64,000 bases of DNA, from assembly GCF_000143415.4 (NCBI RefSeq), contig NW_003314261.1, positions 4,442,691-4,506,690 of the forward strand. Reading direction: 5' to 3'. Position 1 is the stretch's first letter; each line of letters begins with the position of its first letter. Position numbers and translations under genes: made by a program. The DNA comes from Selaginella moellendorffii (lineage: Eukaryota; Streptophyta; Lycopodiopsida; Selaginellales; Selaginellaceae). Below the pieces are notes generated by a model that was not told the origin of the DNA, ran no database searches, and saw only the letters and a program-made list of their open reading frames with translations. Of the stretch, positions 30,342-42,509 are shown piece by piece.

Positions 30342-33314
30342 CTAGATCGTGATGCTGTTTGGGATCCCTCTCCCCGTGATCCCGGCGCCGGATCGCGGGC
30401 ACAGGAGCGTGTAAGGTACATTCGCTGGCCCTCTCCTGTTCTTGAGCTGTGGATCGCTGTTGCGCTGCTCAATCCCGCTCTCAATCTCCGCGATGCTGCG
30501 CGAGAATGCGTGGAATGCCGCCAGGATTTCGCGGTTGCTCGTCCAGTGCTCGTCGCCTGTGCGCTGTCCCAGGTATTCCTCCTCCTCTGGATGTGTTGAG
30601 AGAACTTCCAGTGTTGTGAGGAGCATGGCAGTCTCGGCCTTGGTCGGGATCACACTGAGAAAAAATCTCTCGGGGTTTTCTCGCATCTCCGCGTGTTCTT
30701 TGGTCCCTTCTTGCGGTATGAGCCTGTGTGTCTTGGAGGGATGATTTGGGAGAAATCCTTGGTAAGCGTACTGTCCATAGTTTACTGCTGCATGGCGACC
30801 CGAGGCTGTCCAGATCAAAGTTGTGAGAAGATTTTCCAAGTTGGCCTTAGAGTCTATGCCAGAGATCCATTTCTCATGACTCTTGTCTCCATGCCCGGTG
30901 CTTCTCACCTCGCTCCACCATTGCTGGAGCTCGTTATCTGCCTGGAGAGCTCCATCGCTCTTGTAGAAAATGTTTATAAACTCGTGCACCCAGCGCCTTA
31001 TAGCGCTCCAAATCTCCAGTCCGTCGATAGCATACGGATAGTCCTCGATGGTCAGCTTAAGTCCGTGTTTTTCTTTCTCGTCCGGCACAGCCATGCCCCT
31101 GCAAGGCAACGTAAGTTCTACTGTTCTTCTTCCTTACTCTCTTTTCATTATTACCTCTTGATCAAATCAGCTGGCAGGCTTTGATCGTCGAAACTCCAGG
31201 AGTCGTATGCGGCCGAGGACATCTCAAACGAGTACTTTCCTGGCGAGAAGCTCTTTTCAATGACACCACCCGCGCTCGTAAGCGTCTTTCTTGCCAATGC
31301 ATTCATCGCCAGCGTGTCCTTGAAATGTGGATCCAGCAAGAGATGCAGAGGGTGCATGGTGCTCAGATGTCGACGAGCCGCCAGTATGAAAGGTTCTAAC
31401 ACCGCGTGTGTATATGTCCTGCAGATGCCGGAGATTTGGAAAAAGTTACTCAAAGCGTCTCAACAGTGACCACTTACCAGTGGCTTACGACTTGATGGTA
31501 CGTTGCATCGTTGCAAGCTGCGTGTGCTTTAGCAAGATCCCATAACCAGTCTTTTTTCTCGGCAGACAAGGGTGGCACAAACACCCTGTGACTACTTGTG
31601 TCCGGAGTTTGTGGTGGCAAGCTTAGCTCTATGGCAACTGGTTTAAGGCAGCCCTGCTTAGTTAAAAAGAAGATGGAACGAGACGCGTACGACTGGATCC
31701 CTTCTTGCGCATTGATCCTACTCAAAAATGGCATGAAGGTGTCGTAGTAGTCGACGCTGAAGAGTTTTCTTCCTCGGAGAGCCTGAGACGAAAGATTGAA
31801 AATTTTTGCACAGGACGTAACGAACGGGATGACTGTACCGCTTGAACTGACAATCCCTCGAGCTGCTCTTCAATGTGCTCCGGTTTTAGAGAGGATGGTG
31901 CCCCGTATTTCGATGGATCAAGTCTGCTTTCAGGTATAAATGCCTGCATCACCAGAGTTCTTTTTTGTTTTCTTTTCTCTCAACTGATTCATCGTACCTT
32001 CATGCAGGTAATTTTCAGCGCATGAACCCCCGCGATAGTCTGGCGAGCGAATTCCAAGTCGGATGACCAGGCCCACTCATCAGCTGAAACTCACAATTAA
32101 ATGCGAGGGCTCTTTGGAGGTAGAAAAATTGCTTACTCGCAACGATTTGCGGGATTGGATATCTCAGCCAGCTTGTGTTCTTGCAGTCCTTAAACTCATT
32201 CTGGACAAGGACGGTGTGTGGACTGTGTTTCTCCTCGTCATCCGCTGTCGTGGATGCTTCCACGCTCATCTCTTGGTGGTAAAGTTGCATAACTTCTTCG
32301 AATGATTTAAAACTCCTTCCGAAAACAGACTTTAACACCGGGAGCAGGCTATGTGCAGCTGCCTTGAGTTTCTCTTCGAACAAAGCACACTGTTTCCGCC
32401 TGCTGGGCCTGTCATCGCTTGGAACATAGAAATCTTTTCTTTGAGCTGGCATACTCTCGGCAGAAGGATCTGCAAGCCATTATGGTAGAGAAGCGACACT
32501 TGATAGAGCTGACTCACCTGATATTGCAGGACTCCTGCCTGTCCGACAGCGACGTGGATATGGATGCTCTCTGGATCCACCAAGAACGGGGCGAATCATA
32601 TCCGGGCCTTTTTCAGGATTTCCGAGGTCGTTATACAGATCATAGTCATATATTCTATCCGACTCATGTCGTTCGCCTGTTCCATCTCCTCGCAGGTCTC
32701 GCAGCTCACGCTCTCGGAGCTCAGTCAATCCTGGTGGGGTATCGCTAGGAAGGTACACCTATACGCAAGTTACAAGTTGATCAACTTACAGGATGGATCT
32801 TTATGTTCCAGCTAACGAAACAGCTGTACCTCATTGCTAAAGAACACACGATCATTCTTATATTTGGAGGCGTTAAATACCCAGGAGTTGCATGGAAAGT
32901 GAAGGACGGTGGCATCAGGTAGCTCGAGCTTTACGTACTTGAGATAAAACTCGTGCTTGTGGTGATTTCTAATCGCGAAGGCTCCAGGGATGCCGAACGA
33001 CGTGTGGAGCTGGAATATAATTTCGTATTGGACGTCGTCAGGTACGAAACCATCCTTGGATAGAAACCAGTCACTCACTGCCACTTCCGGGCTCTGTTTG
33101 CAGTCCCCGGTTTCTGCATTATATAAACAAAGTCGAGAAGTGAAAATGCAAGAATGAGCCTATTACCTGGATCAAGCTCGGTGCTCACAAGTTGCAGAGT
33201 CACCTTGTTGCCAAGGAGGTCCCCGATATCATCCGCAACATCGGCAGCCACATTGCCGAGCTCGAGTATGTGCTTCTTCTGAACGACTATGCGGCCTCTC
33301 ACGACGAACTCCAT
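30342..33314 (-). CDS. lipoxygenase, predicted non-plastid (LOX-a)
   Basis: Nine exons: 33314-33167, 33113-32830, 32758-32518, 32469-32137, 32083-31998, 31943-31839, 31782-31478, 31418-31155 and 31098-30342; all phases agree and total 840 residues. It dioxygenates polyunsaturated fatty acids to hydroperoxides. The N-terminal PLAT/C2-like barrel is residues ~1-145. The catalytic domain has [28 protein letters not shown], iron ligands in [16 protein letters not shown] (two His), [17 protein letters not shown] (His and Asn) and the C-terminal Ile of [10 protein letters not shown]. The N-terminus ([15 protein letters not shown]) lacks a transit peptide. Oddity: the near-invariant WLRTHA is WTYTHA at the exon 7/8 junction. 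Its tandem paralogue lies 210 bases upstream. Confidence 0.93.
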
Positions 33315-33524
33315 TTTAGAAAAACAAAAGAAAGCCGGCCGGCAGTTTTATACAGTGATGGAACTCTTCTATCAAGAAACGTCGTCAGTTATATTATATA
33401 ACATTTATGGAACTTTTACGAAGGATGTTATATACAAGACACGAGAAAGCGATTCTCCAACGCTCGCGAACTACAAATTAGCTCTCTTCGCCAAAACTTT
33501 TACTCTCTCGAGCCGGTCATCCTA

Positions 33525-36500
33525 TCAGATTGATACGCTATTCGGAACTCCTCTACCAGTCAGCCCGAGCCCCGACGACGGGCACAGCAGAGTGAAGGGC
33601 ACCTCCGCCGGTCCTCTCCTGTTCTCCAGGCTCGGCTCTTCGTTCCTCAACTCGATATCGTCCTCGGCGGCCTCCAGTCTCTGCGAGAAGCTCTCGAAGG
33701 CAGCCATCACGCGTTGGTCCGACGTCCATTTGGAGCTCGGCTGCTCCCCCAGGAACTCCTGCCCGGGCAGGTGGCTCGACAGCAGCTCGATCGCGCACAG
33801 CAGAGTTATGGTCTCGAGCCGGTTGGCCAGCGTCGAGCAGAAGAACTTCTCCGGGTCCTGGAGCAGCTCCTGGTGCTCCTCACTCCCGGCCTCGGGGATG
33901 AACCGGTGCGTGATGGTGGGGCGGTTTGGAGTGAAACCAGCGTAAGCAAACTGGCCGAAGTTCACGGCCGCGTGGTGGGCCGAGGCTAGCCAGATGACAG
34001 TCGTGAGGACCTCTTTCAACGCGGATTTGGTGCTCAGATCTTGCCAGCCTTCTTTCTTGTCAGCGTGGCCGACCTCGGTGATCTCCCTCCACCAGTTCTG
34101 GAGCTCCGTGTCCGCGCAGACTGAAACGTCGTACATGTAGAAGATATTGACGTAGTCGTCCACCCAGGTTTGGATCGACGACCAGATCTCCAGGCCATCC
34201 ACCGCATATGGGTAGTCTTCAATGCGGAGCTTGAGGCCGTGCTTTGCTGTGGGATCCCTGACAGCCATTCCTCTGCAAAGAAAAAATTAAGCTTGTTAAA
34301 AGGATTTCTTTTCTCTTTAGCTGATTCCTTACCGTTTGAGAAGATCAGCTGGCAGGCCTTGCTCGTCGAATCTCCACGAGCTCTTGTAGAAGAGGGAGCT
34401 GATCTCCAGCGTGTACTTCCCGGTGAAGAACGCTCTCTCGATGATTCCACCAGCGCAGATAAGCAGCCTCCGAGCTTCTGAGTTGATGGAGATGGTGCTC
34501 TTGAGGTGTGGTAGAAGCAGGCCTTTCACTGGATGGAGGTCACTCAGCTGCCTGTGCGTAGCGATGATGAAAGGCTCGAGCACTGCGTGAGTTCTCAACC
34601 TTTGGAAAGAAAAGAGGAGTGATAAAACGTTTTTGATCAAAAGCCTCGAACTTTGCTTCGTACCAGTGACTGATGGCCTGGTGATATGCTGCATCGTTTG
34701 TTGATGCGTGGACCTTGGCGAGCTCCCACAACCAATCTCTCTCGCCGGAAGTCTCCCCGGGAACGAACACTCTGTTGATAGCCTCCCCGGGCGATGGGAG
34801 GCTCAGTTCAATCGCCACTGGAGTCAGAGTTCCAGCATCTGTCAAGAAGAATATTGTCCGAGAGGCATAGGACCGGACTCCCTCTTGCGCGTTGATCTTC
34901 TCCAAGTAAGGCATGAAAGCGTCATGGTAGTCCAGGACAAACAATCTACTCGCTTCCAACGCCTGCCACAGACGGAAAGACTAAAACCTTCAGCATCCAG
35001 TGGTTTCACCACGAGTATCAAGCTTGCTACCTCGCTGACGCTCAAGCTTCCCAACTGGCTTTCGATATGAGCTGCGTTTAGAGAAGATGTTTCCGATGGA
35101 TCGAGTCGATGAGGAGGAAACACCTGCGGCGATCGGACATTACATTAAACCTCCAGTCCTTGAAAGAAATTCGATAACATTGCCACATTGTAGTACCTTC
35201 AGGCATTCGATGGTAATAGGATTCAATCCTGCAATTGTCTGTCTTGCGAACTCGGAATCGAGCATCCAGGCGTCGGGATGAGCTGCGAGAAACGCCCGTT
35301 AGCTGACATATACAAGTTTAAACTCCCTTCACGCTATACCTCCAAGAACTTGCGGCAAAGGGAACTTCAAACAGCAGTTGTTGTCGGTTGTCCTACTTTC
35401 CTCCGGCTTTAGATTGAAGCCTTCGGTGAAGAGGCTTCTAAGCTCGCCGACGTTGTCGAAGAAAGGCCTCGAGGCATAAGCCTTGTGAATCTCAGGAATG
35501 AGTTGGTAAAGAGACTGAACAGCATTATCTGCTGCACCACACTGCGTAGCGAAAGCAGGCGCCTCACCAGCCGGGAGATACAATTCTTTCTCGCTAGAAG
35601 CCGAGCTCTCAAAAGTGTTGTCTGCAGTAGAAGCACATATGTAGAGAGAGACACATCAATGCGGATTTACAAGTACCTGTGTTGGATGGCATGCGACCTG
35701 TTCGACACCTTCGAGGATATGGATAAGTGCTGGATCCTCCCAAAACTGGCCTCAGCAAGTCTGGACTGTAGTCAGGATTTCCGAGATCATTGTAGACATC
35801 GTAGTCGTAGATGCGTTCGCCATTGACACGAACTCCACTCCCATTGCCTCGGATGCTTGCTAGCTCGCGCGTCCGAAGCTTCATCAACCCGGAAGGTGTG
35901 TCCAGTGGAAGATAAGCCTGCGCATTGCAACGTTTCGAGTGAGAAAAGTTTCCCATCAACAGGAAATAGTTTCTTTGCTACCTTGTTTGCAAAGAAAACA
36001 CGCTGCTGCCCGTTTGAAATCCAAGTGTCGCACAAGAAACCAATGGTTGTTTTATTTGGCATCTCCAGGACTAGTGACTTCAGCAGCATTGGCGTGCCAT
36101 AGCCGCTGTTCACAAGAATTGCTCCAGGTTCACCAAAATCCTTTCGAATGAGAAACTTGACAGGACACTTGATATCACTCGCAGAAGGCGAAGAATCATG
36201 CAAGTGCCAGTCCACAGTTGCAATGTCGCTTAAAACTTCAAGTCGTGTGGCTGGAAAACATAAAACATGGGGGTCAGAAGTGAAAGGAGAGAGATATCCG
36301 AGCGCATACTGACCAGAGTCTGCCTTGGTGCTAATCAGCTGTAGCGTGATCGCTTGAATGCCCTCTTGCTCTTGCTTTTGGAAAGTTGCATAGCCTAGCA
36401 GCTCAACAGTGCTGGCGGAGCTGAGCACCTTGAAGGCCTCGGCGAAGAGCTTCACAAAATGGCCATCCTGCGTCACAGGTGAGCTCCTTCTGTGTCCAAC

Positions 36501-36617
36501 ACCCGAGAAGTAGCTAAGTTGCGACCGCGTCATGACACTTTTTGCTGCCGGAGCCATCCGAGGAGAAAATCTCCTCCCCCCGTAGACAACAGCAGACATC
36601 TGAAACGCCGCGGCCAT
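33525..36617 (-). CDS. lipoxygenase, predicted plastid-targeted (LOX-b)
   Basis: Nine exons with boundaries at the same protein positions as the neighbouring LOX: 36617-36314, 36250-35982, 35917-35677, 35621-35340, 35282-35197, 35123-35031, 34962-34664, 34599-34333 and 34272-33525, total 862 residues. The first ~45 residues ([21 protein letters not shown]) are Ser/Arg/Ala-rich with few acids, as in a chloroplast transit peptide. The PLAT domain includes [13 protein letters not shown] and [11 protein letters not shown]. The catalytic motifs are [14 protein letters not shown], iron-ligand region [31 protein letters not shown] and C-terminal Ile in [10 protein letters not shown]. It is likely a plastid 13-type LOX for oxylipin formation, but regiospecificity cannot be read reliably from sequence. 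Confidence 0.93.
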
Positions 36618-38447
36618 GGCTCTACAAGAAGCAAGAGAAGAATCGCTACAACTTTGCTGAGCACTCGGGGATGCAATCTTTGCCGAGCAGCACTCGAGAA
36701 TGTCAAGGCGCTAACACCGACGACTTTCACAGCAACCTCACGAAACGCGAGCGGGAGACCACTGCTGCTTTCACTGCGGCGAGATACCACAGCCAGAAGC
36801 AACGAGGTATTTATAAGCCCGACTTGAGAGTGACATGAGAATCCTTTTAGGACCTTTCACCGCACAGCAGAGGAGCTCATCTCCACTGCTGCAAATGACC
36901 ACTGTTGCAATGGACGACACAATCAATGACATCTTACATTCCGGCAGAGATTTCTTTCTGCCACTCGACACCTTTGACCGACTCCACTCCGCCGGCTCAC
37001 AAACAAACCGTCAGGTTCCCAAACCCCCGGACACTTCCTTGTGGTTAGATAAATGGAAAAAGAGAAGAGCCGAAAGAAGAAAGAAGAAGGAAAGCAAATT
37101 GCCACGGAGGGGGGCGAATGGGCCCGAGTGGACACCGAAATTCGACCGTGCACGATGCGACACAAGTGACAAACCACGCTTGGACTATCGAAGGAATCCA
37201 TAGCCAGCCTGTTGTTTGACGCTAGAGACTAAGACATCAAGCCGCTGTAGCTCTAAAAAGTCTTACCAGAGACGCGGAGCTCCAGTTGCGTGCGATCCTA
37301 GGATAGATCTAGCGCCTGGAAAACGCGCGCCGGTGGTTGATCCATCCGGGGCGCCGTCCGGGCCGCGAGCGGCGCCTGGGCGGGCGGGCGGGCGGGCGGG
37401 ACTAGAAAAAACTGCGACGAACCCTAAACCCTGGCGGGATATTCTTCGGTTGACCGTTGGGGGTGACGATGCCGTGACGTGGCGGCGTCCGGCTCAAGCC
37501 GTCCACGTGGCACCAGATCTTACGGCTGCGTTTGTGTCTCATTAGATTCATGAATGATCAACGCGAGGGGGGATCTCTATGAGTGATTTGCACGACCGCA
37601 CTCCATTTTTGCTTTTTTAAATTTATTTTCTTCTTGGCTTTCAAGTTCTTCTTTGATGAGCGATTTGATTCTCATCGGTTTAGAATATCTTTGGATTGTG
37701 ATAACTGGCTTGTAAAGTCGTAGAGGAGATTGACACGATAAGAGCAGCCATTGCTACAGGAGCTCTCTCGAGGCTTGGTATCGAGTTCGCATTACCGAAT
37801 GGTGAGATTCGCGCCCATTGAAAAGAAATACTTGTCATTGTCACTCCGAATGATCGCGCTCGCGAATGTCAAGGGAGCGCCCGCGAATGTGTTGCACTAT
37901 AAGAGAACGCGGAAGGGAAAAAGAAAGAAATCCACGATGAACGAGGGAATAGGGAATGCGATCGCACAGAAAAGACGAGCTTTCTTGTTTGACAGAGTCA
38001 AGTGCCAATGATCGGTGAGCATAGCATGACAGCGCAAAAGCTCTCTCGATTTGTCAAAAACTTGAAACAGTCAAGTCTGGAAGAACACACGCGCGCTGAA
38101 AAGCTCGAAGAAGCTTATCGTCGCATCATGGGAAACGAATAGAGAGATTTTGATGCTTCGTTTCGATGGATTGCAACGAGACAAGTCAACGCACTCTGTA
38201 CAGCAAATCAACCAGCGAAAAAATCGAAGAAAACTAGAAACAAACACCAAAAAAATCGTGATAGCATATCAAAGAGAGGAAGAAACAAGGAAAAAAGAGA
38301 GAGAGAGAGAGGAGAAGTTTGAGGTACTAAGAAGTACCTCGAATAAGTAGCGAGGATGAAGCACTTGGAATCCATCCTCCAAAGATCGAGCTTCTCCCTG
38401 GCGAAGGCGATGGCGATGGAGCGAGCGATGGTGGAAGCAAAGATCAG
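36618..38447. other. long intergenic region between LOX-b start and RABE end
   Basis: 1.8 kb without a supported gene. A plus-strand frame at 36835-37203 (122 codons, Arg/Lys-rich) has no recognisable motif and overlaps the likely LOX-b promoter. A G-rich run sits at 37377-37400, CACGT-containing elements near 37475-37515, and a GAGAGA run near 38299-38312. Confidence 0.5.
37377..37400 (+). repeat. (GGGC)n run with G-quadruplex potential
   Basis: Six consecutive GGG triplets separated by single C (tggGCGGGCGGGCGGGCGGG). This spacing satisfies the usual G-quadruplex pattern on the plus strand. Confidence 0.7.
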
Positions 38448-39113
38448 CTAAGAGCAGCAGGCCGATCTTTGCGCCGCCGCCCCGGCCCCCGTCCCGGTCC
38501 CCGGATCCGGCCGCGTGATCTGTATGTTACTGCTCGCCACCTCGGGCCGCGCAGCCTCGCTCTCCTCGAGCCTGCGCTTGATATCCCTGGCGATGGCGAA
38601 GAACGTCTCCTCTACATTCTGCCCGGTCTTGGCGCTCGTCTCGAAGAACCGGATCCCATACTCGTTGGCCAGCGCCTGGCCCTGCGCGGTGGTGACCGCC
38701 CTCTTGCTCTCGTCCATGTCCGCCTTGTTGCCCACCAGCACCCGGCTCACATTCTCGCTCGCGTTCTGCTCGATGTTCTTCACCCAGTTGCGGATGTTGT
38801 TGAACGAGGACTCGTCCGTCACGTCGTAGACGAGGATGATCCCCATGGCGCCGCGGTAGTAGGCGGTGGTGATGGTCCGGAAGCGCTCCTGCCCGGCCGT
38901 GTCCCACACCTGGAGCTTGACGCGCCGCCCGTCCAGCTCGATGGTCCGGATCTTAAAGTCGATGCCGATGGTTGTGATGAAGCTGGTGGTGAAGGAGTCG
39001 TCCGAGAAGCGCAACAGCACGCAGCTCTTGCCCACGCCGCTGTCGCCGATGAGCAGCAGCTTGATGCGGTAGTCGTGGTCGGCGCCAGCGCCGGGCCTCA
39101 CCGCCGAAGACAT
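38448..39113 (-). CDS. Rab GTPase of the RABE (Rab8) class
   Basis: 221 residues, intronless, ATG at 39113. G-boxes: GDSGVGKS (P-loop), [11 protein letters not shown] (switch I/effector), [22 protein letters not shown] (switch II), GNKADMD and ETSAKTG. The effector text and [16 protein letters not shown] match Rab8/RABE1, which drives post-Golgi traffic to the plasma membrane. The C-terminus SACCS supplies the double-Cys site for geranylgeranylation. Plant RABE genes normally have many introns, so the uninterrupted frame suggests a retrocopy or intron loss. The hypervariable tail is extended by a Pro/Gly/Thr-rich stretch ([14 protein letters not shown]). Confidence 0.94.
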   Translation of the reverse strand: MSSAVRPGAGADHDYRIKLLLIGDSGVGKSCVLLRFSDDSFTTSFITTIGIDFKIRTIELDGRRVKLQVWDTAGQERFRTITTAYYRGAMGIILVYDVTDESSFNNIRNWVKNIEQNASENVSRVLVGNKADMDESKRAVTTAQGQALANEYGIRFFETSAKTGQNVEETFFAIARDIKRRLEESEAARPEVASSNIQITRPDPGTGTGAGAAAQRSACCS

Positions 39114-39490
39114 TACGCCCTCCTCCTCCTCCTCCTCTGGATGATGGATCGGTTCTTCTCGATCGATTGCGATCGATTCCCTTTCCTAGCTCCTCCTAGA
39201 TCTGGACCGCGATTGCGGGATTCCTGCTCGAAATACCTGGCCGCCGCGGACGGAATCCTCGCCGCTCCACGCTCCCACCGCGCGATCGATCAATCAATCA
39301 AAACCCTAGAGCACTGGAAGGCCCTATTCATGTCACTCGGCATAAAGTACGACGAAGCTGTACATCTCAAATTCCAGCCGTTGGATCCCGCTGATCCGAC
39401 CGTCCGTTTGCCAATGGGCCTCGTCTTAGATGGCGGCAAAATTAATATGCACAAACTTTGTCCTCTTATTTGGAGAAAACGTCGAGCAAA
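39114..39490. other. promoter region of RABE and 3' flank of ANK-MAPKKK
   Basis: Holds an AAACCCTAG telo-box near 39301 and a CAGCCGTTGGATCC element near 39374. No gene supported; the long plus-strand frame over 38469-39662 is the antisense shadow of RABE. Confidence 0.6.
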
Positions 39491-42400
39491 CTACCTGGGA
39501 TCCTCGTCCGGATCGCCTGCTACAAATCGGTGCTCTAGGAGCTGCGAGAAGAGAAGATCAAAACCAGGTAGAAGAAGAACACCAAACAAGGATAGAAAAC
39601 CTGAGTTGCTGTTGGTCTCAATCTCGGGTCCATTTGAAAACACTGCTGGAGGAAGTCCTTGACACAGCCCGAGCCGTGCTCGGGGATTGGCGGCCCACTG
39701 CTCGCCTTTGCAATGTGGAAGATTGCGCTCCAAGTGTTGTCAATGTCCGGCCAAGGGTGCCTGACAAGATTTCCAAAACTTTAGTTTTGCCAGAAGGACA
39801 CAAAGACGCTTTGCTAGATACTTGAAGAACTAGAACTTGGAAGCTGTGCGAGAGCGACGAAAAGGAAGGAGAGAAACCGATCGAACGAAACTTGAAGAAC
39901 TATGGAAGAGCTAAAAAACCAAGGAACTTACTCTCAACACTTACATGGCTGTGAGCATTTCAATGACTGTGCAGCCGACGCTCCATATATCAGCACGGCG
40001 TCCGTAGCCATCGCCCTTGATAACCTCGGGTGCCATCCAGAAAACCGAGCCCCGTATCGACTTGCATTCGTTCGTCACGGTAGGATCATGGAAAGCCTGT
40101 GAACAAAACTGACAAGTTAACTTCCGAGGGACGAAGAAGAAAGCCAATATTACATACCTTGGAAGCTCCAAAGTCGGCCAACTTAACCACGCCAATAGCG
40201 TCCACGAGAACGTTCCCTCCTTTGATGTCGCGGTGGACGATCCTGTTCTCGTGGAGGTACTGGAGGCCGAGCAGCAGCTGCCGGGTGTAAACTCGGACGA
40301 GAGGCTCACTAAACCGACCGAATCTCTCCAGCATGCTGTTTAAAAGAAAGAGGTGATATGAGAAGATAAAATAAGCAGCTTGCCTTTGGATTGATCCGCC
40401 TGAAACGTACTCGAGGAATATGTACAAGCTTCCACTTTGCTCGTCCTGCTCCATATTGATGTAGCCAACAATGTGCTTGTGCCTCAACTTCCTGTAAAGA
40501 TTGATCTCTCGCTCCAGAGCTGCGAGATAGAAAGACTTTTCTTGTCCTTCGCCAGGATCAATCTTCAGCTGCTTGACAGCCATCAGCTCACCCGTAGACT
40601 GGTTGAGCCCGGAGAAGACCTGAGAAAATCCAGAGCTCCTTAGCAACACGTCTCAACAAACCTCGGATCTTAGCAAGAAAACATGAATTCCACCTTACTT
40701 TTCCATATGCACCCTCACCAAGAAGTTCTCCTTTAGTCCATTTGAATTTGCCCGTTGTCTTAGCTTCCGGTTGTGGGAACAGCTTCTCCGCAACACCTTG
40801 GCTCGACGACGGGCTCGTCTCCGGTACCGCTGCTCCTGCAGCTGCTGCTTGTTGTTGTGGCTGTTCCTGGCACTGTCCACTGCAGTTATCCTTCCCGCAC
40901 CTGTGGCACTGAACTTTAGCTTTCTCAGGCACCGCTGTTTCATCAAGAAACTGCACGGATCTCCTCCTGGATCTCCCACCGGTTTCACTGTCATTGCTCC
41001 GCGACGAGCACTCAGTTCTCAGTCCTGATTCCCGCTCCTCTTTGAGGTTTTCCCTGTCTTGGCCACCTTTCCTCAGCCTCTCCTTCCTCTGTTCCATCAC
41101 TCGCTGTATGTTCTTCGGGCTCTCGCTCCGAGGCGAAACTTTCTGCATTGTCGTCTCGACAAATCCATTCTCGCTGCAAGGTAGTGGCGGAACTGAAACT
41201 GGATTTTGGATCACCACCTTCGAACATCTACTCGTCGGGCTCCGGCACTGGGTTGCGCTATCAGGCGTGGGACTGTCGAACTGAGTTTCCAGACTGCCAA
41301 ACTTCTGGGCAATATTCGACTCGCTGCTGGAGCGCATCCGGCAAGTGAGAAGATGGCGAATCCGACTGTCATGCGTAAGCTGCACCGCAAGTTGGCCATC
41401 GTCAGTCTTATGGAACATGTTGGCACCAGCAACAAGTAAAAGCTTGATAACGCCCCTGCTCGACAAAAGTTCATGAAACTTGCAAGCACGCAAGAAATAA
41501 ATGTTACCGGTGGCCTCCTGCTGCAGCGTGGTGGAGAGCGGTTCCTTTGCTTCTATCTTCGTAGTTTATGTCGGCACCAGCTGCCAGGAGCATTCGCACA
41601 ATTTTCTCGTTCCCAATTGCGGCAGCAAGGATCAAGGGACTAACCTGTGAAGGAAAAGCTGGCCTTGTAACCATCAGCAGCGATCAGATATTCTTAAAGA
41701 ATTAATATTCAACCTTGCAGCGAATATCTCACCTTTGAATTCGCACTATCGTCTGGACTGGCTCCCTGCCGGAGGTAGTAAGCGACCATATCGGGCTGCT
41801 GGGACGTAACAGCTTCTTCCAAAGATGAAGGAACTTCTGTGCAAAGAAGAAACCCATTGCTTCGAAGATTTCAAAATAGAGAGTGCTACCTTCAAATGGC
41901 CGTTCTATGTCTGGGATCACAATGTCCTTATGAGGCCTGTTTGCCGCGTTTTGTTTGGAGTCCTCTTGTATCACGCTGGCTTTCGGAGGAAAACTATGTC
42001 TTCTTGTAAGCCGCGGGGATTCCATCTCTTGTGTTGGCGAACCAGATAACGGTCCTGGCTGCTCAAAACCAAGTTATACCTCGACAGAAGAAGAAAGGAA
42101 ACGTTGGTACCATGACAGCTTTTGGATCGTTGAAGGCCTGCTCGATTCCACTTCCCGGAGGTGTCGCTGGAGAAGACTTGGTGCTTGCTGGCGAAGGAGT
42201 AGAAGATTTAGAGGAGCTGCTGCTGTCACTGGAACGGTGCCAGGGGCCAAAGAACGGACTCGGAGACGGGGAGCTTGGAGTTCGAGGAAGAAAAACTCGG
42301 AGCTGCTTGTTTCGAAGAGGAGGGCGAGCTCCGGAGGCATCCAACGCGTGGTCCGCCACCTCCTCCTCGAGGCAGCTCGGGTTCAACACTGGCGGGCTTG

Positions 42401-42509
42401 GCCGAGAACTGGAGATTCGAATCCCGCCTACTGGAGTAGTGAAAACATACTCATGGACTTTCCCATCGTCTTCTTGGGACTTCGCGCTACTGTTCCCCGA
42501 GGAACTCAT
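39491..42509 (-). CDS. MEKK-type MAP kinase kinase kinase with N-terminal ankyrin repeats
   Basis: Ten exons on the minus strand from ATG 42509 to TAG 39491. Order of parts: a Ser/Pro-rich N-terminus; ankyrin-like repeats ([70 protein letters not shown]); a disordered linker with a CxxC-x4-C-x3-C cluster ([13 protein letters not shown]); then a protein kinase domain. Kinase landmarks: [20 protein letters not shown] (Lys), [36 protein letters not shown] and the C-lobe end [16 protein letters not shown]. The HRDIKGGN and WMAPEVI text places it with the NPK1/ANP/MAPKKKalpha-type MEKK group rather than the Raf-like group. It probably starts a MAPK cascade in stress or division. The ankyrin plus Cys-cluster N-terminus is unusual for this kinase class. 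Confidence 0.85.

Noticed and set aside
36835-37203. 122-codon plus-strand frame between LOX-b and RABE
   Set aside because: Low-complexity Lys/Arg content, no domain and position in the LOX-b promoter make it unlikely to be coding.
38469-39662. Long plus-strand frame (~397 codons) over RABE and its promoter
   Set aside because: Antisense to a clear Rab GTPase, Arg/Pro-rich composition and no recognisable motifs.
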